Assembly: GCA_002356435.2 (NCBI GenBank)
Contig: AP018040.2
Coordinates: forward strand, 1,488,001 to 1,552,000
Direction of reading: 5' to 3'
From: Petrimonas sp. IBARAKI
GTDB lineage: Bacteria; Bacteroidota; Bacteroidia; Bacteroidales; Dysgonomonadaceae
DNA: 64,000 bases
Shown: positions 7,246-15,684 of the stretch, piece by piece
How the letters are laid out: every line of letters begins with the position of its first letter
Numbering within the stretch: the first letter of the stretch is position 1
Position numbers and translations under genes: made by a program
The notes under the pieces: model-generated
The model's database searches: none
What the model was told of the DNA's origin: nothing
Seen by the model: only the letters and a program-made list of their open reading frames with translations

Positions 7246-8253
7246 TCATTCTTCGTCCTTATTTTCAATTAATTGTTTCAGCCTTTCTTTGCTTGGTAAT
7301 ACTGTCTGATATTTGCTGGCGAAAATCTGTTCATTATTTTCGGGTAAAGTGTATTCTACAACTGCTTCACTTTTATTCTGACAAAGTATCAAACCAATAG
7401 TTTGATTTTCGTCTTTAAGTTTTATCTCTCTGTCATAATAATTTACATACATTTGCATTTGTCCAATATCCTGATGTTTTAGCTCTCCAATTTTTAAATC
7501 AATCAAAATAAAACATTTCAAAATTCGATTATAAAATACCAAATCTATCCTGAAATGCTTTTCATCAAATGTTATTCTTTTTTGTCTTGCAACAAATGTG
7601 AAGCCTGTCCCTAATTCGAGTAAGAAATGTTCAAGTTTATCTATTAATTTTTGTTCTAAATCACTTTCAGTATATGAAGGTCGTTCCGGCAATCCAATAA
7701 ATTCTAAAACATACGGGTCTTTAATGGCATCTTTGGGTTTTTCTATTATTAAACCTTTTTCTGACAATTCAATGACTTTCTTTTTATCACGGCTTAAAGC
7801 CAGTCTTGTGTATAATGCACTGTCGTACTGCCTTTGAAGTTCGCGCAAGCTCCAGTTATTTTTATAAGTTTCTATTTCGTAAAACCGGCGTTCGTTTTCA
7901 TCGTCAATCCTCATTAGTTTTAAATAATGCGACCAGCTTAAATTGAATTCGTCAGACACTGTCTGACCTTTTGAGTAAATGAGATAAAAGCTTCGCATTT
8001 GTTTGATATTTGTCGGGGAAAATCCTTTACCAAATTCAGTCGAAAGCTTGTATGAGAGCTCATTGATCAATTGTTGCCCATATTCTGCCCTTTCTTTTCC
8101 TTTTTGTTCTTCTTCTACAATCATTCTCCCTATTTCAAAATAGGTTGTAACCATTGTTTTATTTACAGTTTGGACAACATTGCTTTGCGCTTGTTTTAAT
8201 AACTCTGAAACTTTATAGTATAGATTTTCAGGATTATGTGTAATTTCTGTCAT
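7246..8253 (-). CDS. YhcG/DUF1016-type PDDEXK nuclease
   Basis: This 335-residue protein has the DUF1016 N-terminal domain (residues about 10-150: TYFEIGRMIVEEEQ, QLINELSYKLSTEFGKGFS, YLIYSKGQTVSDEFNLSWSHY) and a C-terminal PD-(D/E)XK nuclease domain (about 180-320) with FRIDLVFYNR, CFILIDLKIG (catalytic D-(x)-K) and GQMQMYVNYYD. E. coli YhcG is the namesake. Relatives are common in mobile DNA and are linked to DNA repair or phage defence, but the biochemical target is uncertain. Length is normal and the active-site D and K are present. Its 5' side is interrupted by IS91 copy 1, so its original cassette boundary cannot be seen; no attC-like site is visible at its 3' end. Confidence 0.88.
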   Translation of the reverse strand: MTEITHNPENLYYKVSELLKQAQSNVVQTVNKTMVTTYFEIGRMIVEEEQKGKERAEYGQQLINELSYKLSTEFGKGFSPTNIKQMRSFYLIYSKGQTVSDEFNLSWSHYLKLMRIDDENERRFYEIETYKNNWSLRELQRQYDSALYTRLALSRDKKKVIELSEKGLIIEKPKDAIKDPYVLEFIGLPERPSYTESDLEQKLIDKLEHFLLELGTGFTFVARQKRITFDEKHFRIDLVFYNRILKCFILIDLKIGELKHQDIGQMQMYVNYYDREIKLKDENQTIGLILCQNKSEAVVEYTLPENNEQIFASKYQTVLPSKERLKQLIENKDEE

Positions 8254-8663
8254 TCGTGATAATTTTGTTAATACACAAATTTAGTCTTTTAATTATCAAT
8301 ATTATTTATTGGCATTTCCTCTTTCAACATCTTAGTGTTTTATTCGCCGTTATAGCCCACCAAAGTTATTGAAAAGAAGTTGATTCACAAATTTTCACAA
8401 AGATTAATTTAATATGATATCAATAATGGCAAATAAAACTAGTTGAACGGAACCTATTGCTATGGGAAAAGTATTTATGGGAGGTTGGCGTTTTTGCTTG
8501 ATTTGTGTTAATAAGTTCCTATAAAAGCTCTTTTTCAAGTACATGATTGTTTTTTAATCTTAGACCGTCCACGTAAATGCATAATTCTCCCTGTATGATT
8601 TTGCTCATCATCTATACGAGTTTTGTCATTAAATGGAAAGAACGCTTTTGTTAATTATCAGAA

Positions 8664-9536
8664 TTATCCTGGTTCCATGTGTAAAACATTGCATGCCGGG
8701 CTTACCATTAATTTCCCTTTTTTGCACTTTGCGCAAATAATCGGGTCCTTACCGGATATTATTTGTAAAACTTCCATTGCAAGCAGTCCTGTAAGTCTTG
8801 AAAAATAGGTTGGGGTGGGCAACAGTGAATAGCATAAATTGAGCTTTGTTTTCCTTTTGCAGATAGCCATGAATCCGAAGTAACGTATTTTGCTAAATCC
8901 ACATGGAAGGACATGCTGCATGAATCGCCGTATAAACTCCATAGTTTCCAGGGTCATTGTTTTTCTTGCACCTCCTGCCTTGTTATCCCTATAGCTGAAA
9001 GTAACCTTATCATCTTTGTAACCTACCATACGGTGGTTGCTAATTGCCACACGGTGTGTGTAGTTGCCCAGATAACGGACCAGATTATCGGGTGAAGCAA
9101 ACGGTTTTTCTGCATAAACCACCCATTTTTTAGCGTAGCATTTTGCTTTTATGGTCTGAAAATCGGGTGTATCATCCGGAAGTTTGATCTCCTTCCTGAA
9201 TACTGACTCCTGCAGTAGCCGACATAAAATACCCCTGAAAACGGTGCTGAGCACTTTTACCGGGACAAAAAACTTTTTAGCACTTGGTACCCATTGCATC
9301 CGTTTTATGTACTGGCATTTGGGACAATTGCGATTACGACACGAGTTATAGGATTGAACCTTGTGACCGCAATGATTGCAACTCAATGTATGCCCGCCAA
9401 GTTCTGAAGTACGACAGGCAATAATATCTTCCATTGCTTTTTGCTGTACGGCACAAAGTGTGTTCTCGGTCAGGAAATCGTGTTTCTTATCCCGGAAAAT
9501 GTCAGCAATCTCTATGATTTGCTTTTTATTCTCCAT
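8664..9536 (-). pseudogene. IS91-family transposase with internal deletion (HUH motif lost)
   Basis: The frame stays open for 290 residues but lacks residues 84-179 of the 386-residue copy at 14515-15675. The deletion ran between two ACCCATT direct repeats (15140-15146 and 15428-15434 in the intact copy). The missing part includes the HUH motif HPHIH (residues 159-163), which binds the metal needed for strand cleavage. The N-terminal zinc-binding CNHC...CRNRNCPKC and the tyrosine pair in YLGNYTH remain. The product cannot be an active relaxase-type transposase, although it could still be made and might interfere with the intact enzyme. Confidence 0.88.
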
Positions 9537-9545
9537 AATGATAGA

Positions 9546-10397
9546 TCAGAAAAGTGTTATATCATCCAATGGAGAAGTAAACTCGCTGGTTTTGATATGG
9601 GCTACATGCAGGTAAACAGCTGTGGTCTTCAATGAAGTATGACCCATGAACTGCTGTATCTGTCTCAGGTTTACATCGGCTTCCAATAAATGGGTGGCAA
9701 AACAATGACGCAATGTATGAAACGATACCTCTTTTTTTATTCCGGCATTTTTAGCACTGTTTTTCACAATATACTCTACAGTTCTTTCCGACAAGGGTTG
9801 TCCTTTACGCCCCATCGGTTCGAATAGATAAGTGCTTGGTCGTTCCAATTTATAATACATTCGCAGCACTTCGAGTGTTTTCCACGAAAGAATGGTATAT
9901 CTGTCCTTCTTCCCCTTTCCTTGCACGATACGTACTTGCATACGCTGTGAATCAATGTCGCGTGGTTTGATTTGTAATACTTCCATCCTGCGAAGTCCCG
10001 CAGAATAAGTAAGCATTAGAATGGCTCTGTGCTTTATGTTGTTTGTTACCGTGATCATGCGTTGCACTTCCTGCAATGACAAAACTATGGGGAGTTTTTT
10101 CTCCTTGCGAGGCCGTCTTACATGGAACTCTTCCCATTTGCGATGGCAGACGTCTACATGAAAAATCTTGAAAGCACTTATAAGCTGGTTTACCGTGGAA
10201 ACGGAAATTCCTTTTTTGGTAATCAGGTAATGTAACCAGTTTTTAAAGTCTTCGGTGGTAACCTCATACAGCGATTTACCCAAGTCTTTTTCAAGTTTTA
10301 TGAGCAGGCTGCAATACGTCTTAATTGTACGGGGACTGTAATTGCGAATTTGCATCTCCTTGATCTGCAAACTCTCGAATGTTTTGTTTAGATTCAT
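9546..10397 (-). CDS. IS91-associated tyrosine recombinase, copy 1
   Basis: This 283-residue protein has an N-terminal core-binding domain (about 1-95) and a catalytic domain with the tyrosine-recombinase residues R (SAGLRRMEVL), HTLRH, GH (MGHTSLKTT) and the nucleophile Y (AVYLHV), ending in SPLDDITLF. Tyrosine recombinases are a known companion gene in one subgroup of IS91 elements. It differs from copy 2 by Pro for Thr near residue 21 and Asp for Gly in LLEADVN. The second change is close to the active-site helix and might weaken it. The stop lies 9 bp before the transposase start. Confidence 0.88.
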   Translation of the reverse strand: MNLNKTFESLQIKEMQIRNYSPRTIKTYCSLLIKLEKDLGKSLYEVTTEDFKNWLHYLITKKGISVSTVNQLISAFKIFHVDVCHRKWEEFHVRRPRKEKKLPIVLSLQEVQRMITVTNNIKHRAILMLTYSAGLRRMEVLQIKPRDIDSQRMQVRIVQGKGKKDRYTILSWKTLEVLRMYYKLERPSTYLFEPMGRKGQPLSERTVEYIVKNSAKNAGIKKEVSFHTLRHCFATHLLEADVNLRQIQQFMGHTSLKTTAVYLHVAHIKTSEFTSPLDDITLF

Positions 10398-10493
10398 AAT
10401 GATAATTAATTGAAGTTATTACGCTTCAAAATTATCACTATTCTAATTTACCGACAGGTTTAGTTCAACAGTAGTACAAACAATTCTGTCTTT

Positions 10494-11858
10494 TTATTCA
10501 AATTGTGCTGTACCTACTTTATCGAAAATAAACTTGCAGTTATTGGAGTCGGAACCTGTACCGTGTCTCCAAAACCAGGTGATGATAGGAGTGCCGTCGG
10601 TAGTCTTCCATCCCGAGACATTCACTATCTGATGATAATTATCTGGATCTTCAATGAAACTCGTGTATTGGTAATCTTCGGATGGTCCATTCTCAATCCA
10701 CCACAAAAACTCCTCCTTTTGGGCAATAAGGCGGCTGCCATTTACAGGGATACCCGATGTTCCCAGGTATTTACCGTCCATGGTCTGAATCGTGAATAAA
10801 GACATCGTTCTCCTGTTCATATTCAGAGCATTCTTTTTGAACGTAATTTTAAACTGCTGTTTTTGGGAATTGCTCAGTTCAACCTTGCCCGCTGCATTGG
10901 CAAAAAGATGTGGTTGATTTGGTTTTTTACCAAGCATGGACTTGATAGTATATATTCCATCGCAAATATAGATAGTACCGCCATACCGGGTATTTTTTTC
11001 ATACTTAGCACCAGTAACCCGATTCTGCTCATGTCTCCATAATATAACCTTGTCGCAAAGCATTTTAGCCTGCTCTTTCGTGCATTTGGCATTGGGACCT
11101 TTATCACCCCCAATACCGAACTCCGCTATATCAGCTTTGGATAATGGGCTTCCCCCTTTATCGTGGTTGTCGTAAGCCATCAGCTTGAGAATAAGTGATA
11201 TCATCTCATCGTAGGTAAGCGTTCCTTCCGGGTTGAACTTCCCTTTGGGAACGATCCCCCAATAAGCCAACCGGTCCGCATAATAATCATCTGTATCGGT
11301 AAAAAAGCCTAGTCCGGTAGATTCAACCATCCCTTTCAAGGTAAACTTAACAGCCCAACTGCCATATATATTCTCCATGATATCTTTAACAAGCAATTGC
11401 GCCATTTCGGCACGGGTTAACGGTTTTGTCAAATCGTCGGCCACCTCGCCCCATTCTCCTGCTGTACCTATATAAGCTCCGTTATACGAGAACCATTCTT
11501 TCGCCCAGGGAGAAGCCACCACATCCGGTTTATCCACCTTTACAAGTCGTTTCTTATAGAGATAATATTCACCGCCTCTGTGCTTTATCTTTGCCCAGTC
11601 GCCTTCAATGGCAACAACTTCATAAACCTGTGACTTCAGCACTTCGCCCACTATAGGCTCGTCTGTTTTAGCCCTGTAAGGCGTTTCGGTATGGTCTTTA
11701 GTTGCATAAGTCACTTTATACAACATCGGTTTGGCTGACTTCTGCCCGACAGCGGGCACGAAATTAAACGCCATGCATACTAGTAAGACCACGCTAAAGA
11801 GTCGACTCCATGAGCACCATCTCTTGCCGCTTTGCGGCATTTCCATCTGTTTTTCCAT
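10494..11858 (-). CDS. Secreted protein with SH3-like, SLH-like and ricin-type lectin-like parts
   Basis: This 454-residue protein has a signal sequence (residues about 15-40, LFSVVLLVCMAFNFVPAVGQ). A first SH3-like part spans about 45-110 (TDEPIVGEVLKSQVYEVVAI, EGDWAKIKH). A middle part of about 115-260 resembles S-layer homology repeats (LTRAEMAQLLVKDIMENIYG; YYADRLAYWGIVP and FNPEGTLTYDEMISLILKL). The C-terminal part from about 330 looks like a ricin-B-type trefoil (LFTIQTMDGKYLGT; NYHQIVNVSGWKTTDGTP; TWFWRHGTGSDSNNCKFIF). SLH-like repeats usually anchor proteins to cell-wall polymers in Gram-positive bacteria, so their presence here is unusual. No catalytic domain is seen. IS91 copy 1 abuts its 3' end, and site E lies about 95 bp upstream. 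Confidence 0.7.
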   Translation of the reverse strand: MEKQMEMPQSGKRWCSWSRLFSVVLLVCMAFNFVPAVGQKSAKPMLYKVTYATKDHTETPYRAKTDEPIVGEVLKSQVYEVVAIEGDWAKIKHRGGEYYLYKKRLVKVDKPDVVASPWAKEWFSYNGAYIGTAGEWGEVADDLTKPLTRAEMAQLLVKDIMENIYGSWAVKFTLKGMVESTGLGFFTDTDDYYADRLAYWGIVPKGKFNPEGTLTYDEMISLILKLMAYDNHDKGGSPLSKADIAEFGIGGDKGPNAKCTKEQAKMLCDKVILWRHEQNRVTGAKYEKNTRYGGTIYICDGIYTIKSMLGKKPNQPHLFANAAGKVELSNSQKQQFKITFKKNALNMNRRTMSLFTIQTMDGKYLGTSGIPVNGSRLIAQKEEFLWWIENGPSEDYQYTSFIEDPDNYHQIVNVSGWKTTDGTPIITWFWRHGTGSDSNNCKFIFDKVGTAQFE

Positions 11859-11953
11859 TTACTTTTACCTGTTTATCAAAAGAGAAGAAAATCTCCTGCA
11901 ACTATTTTCTAATTGTTCTGTTTTAATTTTACTGTTTGTTTATTAGCAATATT

Positions 11954-12082
11954 GCCAACGGTTTGGTGGTATGGTTAGTTGCCGATTTCGGGCGACATCC
12001 CTGTCAACCGTTACAAACCTTTTGCGGGGCAGATGCTTTCAAGATACCACTGCGCAAGCCATTGGTTAAATTGCGTGTTAGC
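11954..12082 (-). repeat. attC-like site E (129 bp)
   Basis: On the minus strand the element begins with GCTAACACGCAATTT (from 12082), 6 bp after the DUF3800 stop, and ends with the core CCGTTGGC (11954-11961). The two ends are imperfect inverted repeats (GCCAACGGTTT with AAATTGCGTGTTAGC, the latter with extra bases), and an inner stem pairs GTGGTAT with ATACCAC. The inner 11979-12031 segment is homologous to sites B and F. This is the clearest attC-like element of the window. Confidence 0.65.
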
Positions 12083-12088
12083 ACTCTT

Positions 12089-13234
12089 TTATTTATCGTT
12101 AAGTAGTTTTTTTAGTTCAGAATATTCTCTTTTTCCTAAAAGGTCAAGCTCGTTACCTGTAGCCAATTTTATTGCTTGTCTTGCTTCATTTATTCTTTTT
12201 AACATTGGTATAATTATTCGTTTTCCGTGATTGACAAACGAGTCAAGGTCTTGTGCACATGTCGGTATTTTATATCCTTGTCTGCCCGATGCAATTAGAA
12301 CCCCTTTGTCCCTGAGATTACCTACAACCTTCGTTCTAAAATACTCTTCCTGAATTTTTTCAGGTCGGCTTTGATTTAAATGCCCTACAATTTCTTTTGT
12401 CGTTATATATCTATTTTTAGGATTGGCTCTTTGTAACCAAAGCAATAATTTGAGAAAGTTAATTTGGTCAATTCTTTGTTGGTCATTACCCACTTCATTT
12501 TCTAAAAAATTCAGAACTCTCATAAAACAAACTTCTGCTATTCTTTCGTCAAAGGTTTCATCAATATTTGTTTCTTTTAATTCACTGAAAGAAAGTTCCT
12601 TTGGAAAATAGTTTATACTACTAATTTTCGGGGACAGGATTCGCTGGAATTCATCACTATGCTCTGACTTTTTTAAGTCGTCAAAAATGTAACCTAACGT
12701 TCCTGCAACAAAATCTGCAAGTTGAATAAATTCATTTAGTTTGCTGTTTTGAATATTGAATTCTGAGCCAGAGAATAAAGTTTTATGGTGGTGCTTTTCT
12801 ACATACTTCTTAAACTCTCTCATAAAATCATTTCCGCCGTGTTCGTCTACATTTAAGTCAAGGTTGGGAAATGTCCTGAATAATTCCTTATAAAGTAAGT
12901 TGTTTAGAAATTTGTAAAATGATTTTTTGTAATTGAAACCTTCTCCTGAGAGTTTTCTTTTGTCAACCACTACAGCATATACTGAAATGTCTAATTTTGC
13001 AATATCTTCAATGATTCTTTTTCTTCGGCTATGATGCTGACCAACACCACTTGATTTAATTTCACCAGTCTGAAAATTGTGCTTCTTTCTAATATTTTTT
13101 ATTTCCTCTCTTAGTTTCTCAAGATTCTCGGTCTTAGTAATAACAGTCGCAATAATAAAGTGGCTTCCCTGTGTCTGGAAGTCAAATGAGTTGTTGCCAA
13201 ACTCGTCTGCAAAGGCTGTTATTTGTTGAGTCAT
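12089..13234 (-). CDS. DUF3800 domain protein
   Basis: This 381-residue protein starts with the DUF3800 signature: ITAFADEFGNN at residues 5-15, where DUF3800 proteins carry a conserved Asp/Glu, then SHFIIATVI, EIKSSGVGQHH, and the later KLNEFIQLADFVAGTLGY near residue 165. The fold is thought to be RNase H-like; the role is unknown, though members are often found near defence genes. The C-terminal third (from about 230) holds a predicted winged-helix region (YITTKEIVGHLNQSRPEKIQEEYFRTKVVGNLRDKGVLIAS). It lies between sites F and E with a start 54 bp after the core of F, the standard cassette layout. Confidence 0.85.
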   Translation of the reverse strand: MTQQITAFADEFGNNSFDFQTQGSHFIIATVITKTENLEKLREEIKNIRKKHNFQTGEIKSSGVGQHHSRRKRIIEDIAKLDISVYAVVVDKRKLSGEGFNYKKSFYKFLNNLLYKELFRTFPNLDLNVDEHGGNDFMREFKKYVEKHHHKTLFSGSEFNIQNSKLNEFIQLADFVAGTLGYIFDDLKKSEHSDEFQRILSPKISSINYFPKELSFSELKETNIDETFDERIAEVCFMRVLNFLENEVGNDQQRIDQINFLKLLLWLQRANPKNRYITTKEIVGHLNQSRPEKIQEEYFRTKVVGNLRDKGVLIASGRQGYKIPTCAQDLDSFVNHGKRIIIPMLKRINEARQAIKLATGNELDLLGKREYSELKKLLNDK

Positions 13235-13257
13235 CTTGTTTTTTTGGTTACATGTAT

Positions 13258-13367
13258 AAAACGTTGGGGATTGCGGGCTTCGTCCCTGTCAAGCTACACC
13301 AAAGTTTATGCGGAGCAGGTTGCTCGAATACAACGGAAACCCTTATTGACCGCTACACTTTGTTAGC
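13258..13367 (-). repeat. attC-like site F, overlapping the end of the UDG-like gene
   Basis: On the minus strand it begins with CGCTAACAAAG at about 13367, inside the last five codons of the UDG-like gene, and ends at CCCCAACGTTTTAT (13257-13267). Its inner stretch 13265-13317 is homologous to 4411-4462 (B) and 11979-12031 (E). The left core differs from the CGTTRNGG form of the other sites (CGTTTTATA), so the exact boundary is uncertain. Confidence 0.5.
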
Positions 13368-14150
13368 GTTTCGTTGTTTTTTCTTTATCCAATTGTCATG
13401 TAAATTTCCCCATTTGTCAGTTGAACTTCCCAACCTGTCTGCCTGTCTTGGATGGCAAAGAGGAATTACATTATAAATTTTGTCGTTAATTTTAATCTCA
13501 TGCTGCCCACCATAAGTATTTTCACTCTCACCAAATTGCGCTAATCTAGAAAAGCGATTGTCATAGAAACGCAGAAACCAATAAATAGGCAAATCTCCTA
13601 ATAATATTAAGTTTTCTGCTTGCGAAGTTTCAAGTTCTTCTAATATCTCATCTCGTCTGGATTTAGAATTCAACTCCGATTTGTCAAAGTCTGGAATTGA
13701 AGCTTTAGAAAGTCCGTACTCACTTATGATGCTGTCAGAATAGTGTTTGTTGATGGCATTTCGCTGATGTTCGTTAACTCTCGATTCAGGAAGCAAGTCG
13801 CATAGCCACGAAGTGTTTCTATCTAGTCCAAGCGGTTCTAAAAACAGATTGTCAAGTGCTCTACCTGATGGACCATTTAATCTTTTGTCTTTTGGAATTG
13901 TCAGTTGACCTAATTGCTCTGGAACCCATATTTTTGAAATAATTTCTTCAGCATAATTTCCTGTCCAAAATATTTCGGGTTCACTTGCTACTGCTAAAGC
14001 TGATACTTTTTGCTTACCGTCTTTGTCTAACCAACTGGCATGAACAGCACTGGCATAAACTCCCAAAACAAAAGCTTTTTTGGGAGTTTTGTCCTTTTGC
14101 TCAACTTTTTTGAGTTCTTGTCCAAATGGGAAATTGCAAGTTTTATTCAT
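13353..14150 (-). CDS. Uracil-DNA-glycosylase-like protein
   Basis: This 265-residue protein carries motifs reminiscent of the UDG superfamily: FVLGVYASAVHASW near residue 28 (the position of the GxxxSxxH/A-type active-site loop 1), LCDLLPESRVNEHQRNAI near 115, LILLGDLPIYWF near 178, and VIPLCHPRQADRLG near 230, where UDGs carry a conserved HPS/HPR loop. UDGs remove uracil or damaged bases from DNA; some relatives work in phage defence. The function here is an inference from motifs only. Its stop codon lies inside attC-like site F. The start codon lies about 28 bp from the GTTAGCGG core that is now joined to IS91 copy 2. It would be the first cassette of the array, next to the recombinase. 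Confidence 0.6.
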   Translation of the reverse strand: MNKTCNFPFGQELKKVEQKDKTPKKAFVLGVYASAVHASWLDKDGKQKVSALAVASEPEIFWTGNYAEEIISKIWVPEQLGQLTIPKDKRLNGPSGRALDNLFLEPLGLDRNTSWLCDLLPESRVNEHQRNAINKHYSDSIISEYGLSKASIPDFDKSELNSKSRRDEILEELETSQAENLILLGDLPIYWFLRFYDNRFSRLAQFGESENTYGGQHEIKINDKIYNVIPLCHPRQADRLGSSTDKWGNLHDNWIKKKQRNANKV

Positions 14151-14514
14151 GCTGTTGTCTTTTTACAATGACCGCTAACATCTTAGTGTTTTATTCGCCG
14201 TTATAGCCCACCAAAGTTATTGAAAAGAAGTTGATTCACAAATTTTCACAAAGATTAATTTAATATGATATCAATAATGGCAAATAAAACTAGTTGAACG
14301 GAACCTATTGCTATGGGAAAAGTATTTATGGGAGGTTGGCGTTTTTGCTTGATTTGGGTTAATAAGTTCCTATAAAAGCTCTTTTTCAAGTACATGATTG
14401 TTTTTTAATCTTAGATCGTCCACGTAAATGCATAATTCTCCCTGTATGATTTTGCTCATCATCTATACGGGTTTTGTCATTAAATGGAAAGAACGCTTTT
14501 GTTAATTATCAGAA

Positions 14515-15675
14515 TTATCCTGGTTCCATGTGTAAAACATTGCATGCCGGGCTTACCATTAATTTCCCTTTTTTGCACTTTGCGCAAATAATCGGGTCCT
14601 TACCGGATATTATTTGTAAAACTTCCATTGCAAGCAGTCCTGTAAGTCTTGAAAAACAGGTTGGGGTGGGCAACAGTGAATAGCATAAATTGAGCTTTGT
14701 TTTCCTTTTGCAGATAGCCATGAATCCGAAGTAACGTATTTTGCTAAATCCACATGGAAGGATATGCTGCATGAATCGCCGTATAAACTCCATAGTTTCC
14801 AGGGTCATTGTTTTTCTTGCACCTCCTGCCTTGTTATCCCTATAGCTGAAAGTAACCTTATCATCTTTGTAACCTACCATACGGTGGTTGCTAATTGCCA
14901 CACGGTGTGTGTAGTTGCCCAGATAACGGACCAGATTATCGGGTGAAGCAAACGGTTTTTCTGCATAAACCACCCATTTTTTAGCGTAGCATTTTGCTTT
15001 TATGGTCTGAAAATCGGGTGTATCATCCGGAAGTTTGATCTCCTTCCTGAATACTGACTCCTGCAGTAGCCGACATAAAATACCCCTGAAAACGGTGCTG
15101 AGCACTTTTACCGGGACAAAAAACTTTTTAGCACTTGGTACCCATTCCATTCCATCATCGGATACTCCTCCGGCAGGAACAATGGTATGAATATGCGGGT
15201 GATAGGTCATTGTTTGACCCCAGGTGTGTAACAGGGCAACAGCTCCGGCCTCTGCGCCTAAATAATGCGTGTTTCTGGCACATTGCATCAGTGTTTGTCC
15301 GGCTGCTTTGAAGAGCAAGGAATAAGCAATCCTCTGATTGATATAAAACAGTTTGTGCAGACACGCGGGTATTGTGAAAACAATGTGAAAATGTTTTACC
15401 GGGGGGAGATCAGCCGCAAGTTTATCCACCCATTGCATCCGTTTTATGTACTGGCATTTGGGACAATTGCGATTACGACACGAGTTATAGGATTGAACCT
15501 TGTGACCGCAATGATTGCAACTCAATGTATGCCCGCCAAGTTCTGAAGTACGACAGGCAATAATATCTTCCATTGCTTTTTGCTGTACGGCACAAAGTGT
15601 GTTCTCGGTCAGGAAATCGTGTTTCTTATCCCGGAAAATGTCAGCAATCTCTATGATTTGCTTTTTATTCTCCAT
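14515..15675 (-). CDS. IS91-family HUH transposase, intact
   Basis: This 386-residue protein has an N-terminal zinc-binding domain (residues 41-74, CNHCGHKV and CRNRNCPKC), the HUH motif HPHIH at 159-163 for metal binding, and a tyrosine pair Y251 and Y255 in YLGNYTH, which match the paired catalytic tyrosines of IS91 in spacing (YxxxY). A further CAKCKKGK zinc-like motif lies at the C terminus. It would nick and move one DNA strand by a rolling-circle mechanism. It follows the recombinase gene after 9 bp, so the two form an operon. Confidence 0.93.
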   Translation of the reverse strand: MENKKQIIEIADIFRDKKHDFLTENTLCAVQQKAMEDIIACRTSELGGHTLSCNHCGHKVQSYNSCRNRNCPKCQYIKRMQWVDKLAADLPPVKHFHIVFTIPACLHKLFYINQRIAYSLLFKAAGQTLMQCARNTHYLGAEAGAVALLHTWGQTMTYHPHIHTIVPAGGVSDDGMEWVPSAKKFFVPVKVLSTVFRGILCRLLQESVFRKEIKLPDDTPDFQTIKAKCYAKKWVVYAEKPFASPDNLVRYLGNYTHRVAISNHRMVGYKDDKVTFSYRDNKAGGARKTMTLETMEFIRRFMQHILPCGFSKIRYFGFMAICKRKTKLNLCYSLLPTPTCFSRLTGLLAMEVLQIISGKDPIICAKCKKGKLMVSPACNVLHMEPG

Positions 15676-15684
15676 AATGATAGA

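Larger units (their letters stand above)
8326..10469 (-). mobile_element. IS91-family element, copy 1 (deleted, inactive transposase)
   Basis: The stretch is nearly identical to 14177-16608 and shares its exact ends: AACATCTTAG at the left (8326) and GTTCAAC at the right (10469), beyond which the two copies differ. It contains a tyrosine recombinase gene and an IS91-type HUH transposase gene, both on the minus strand. Copy 1 is 288 bp shorter because of an in-frame deletion in the transposase. No target duplication is seen, as expected for the rolling-circle IS91 family. The 3' flank on the minus strand is GTTG. The 338 bp to the left of the transposase gene are the non-coding terminal region. 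Confidence 0.88.
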
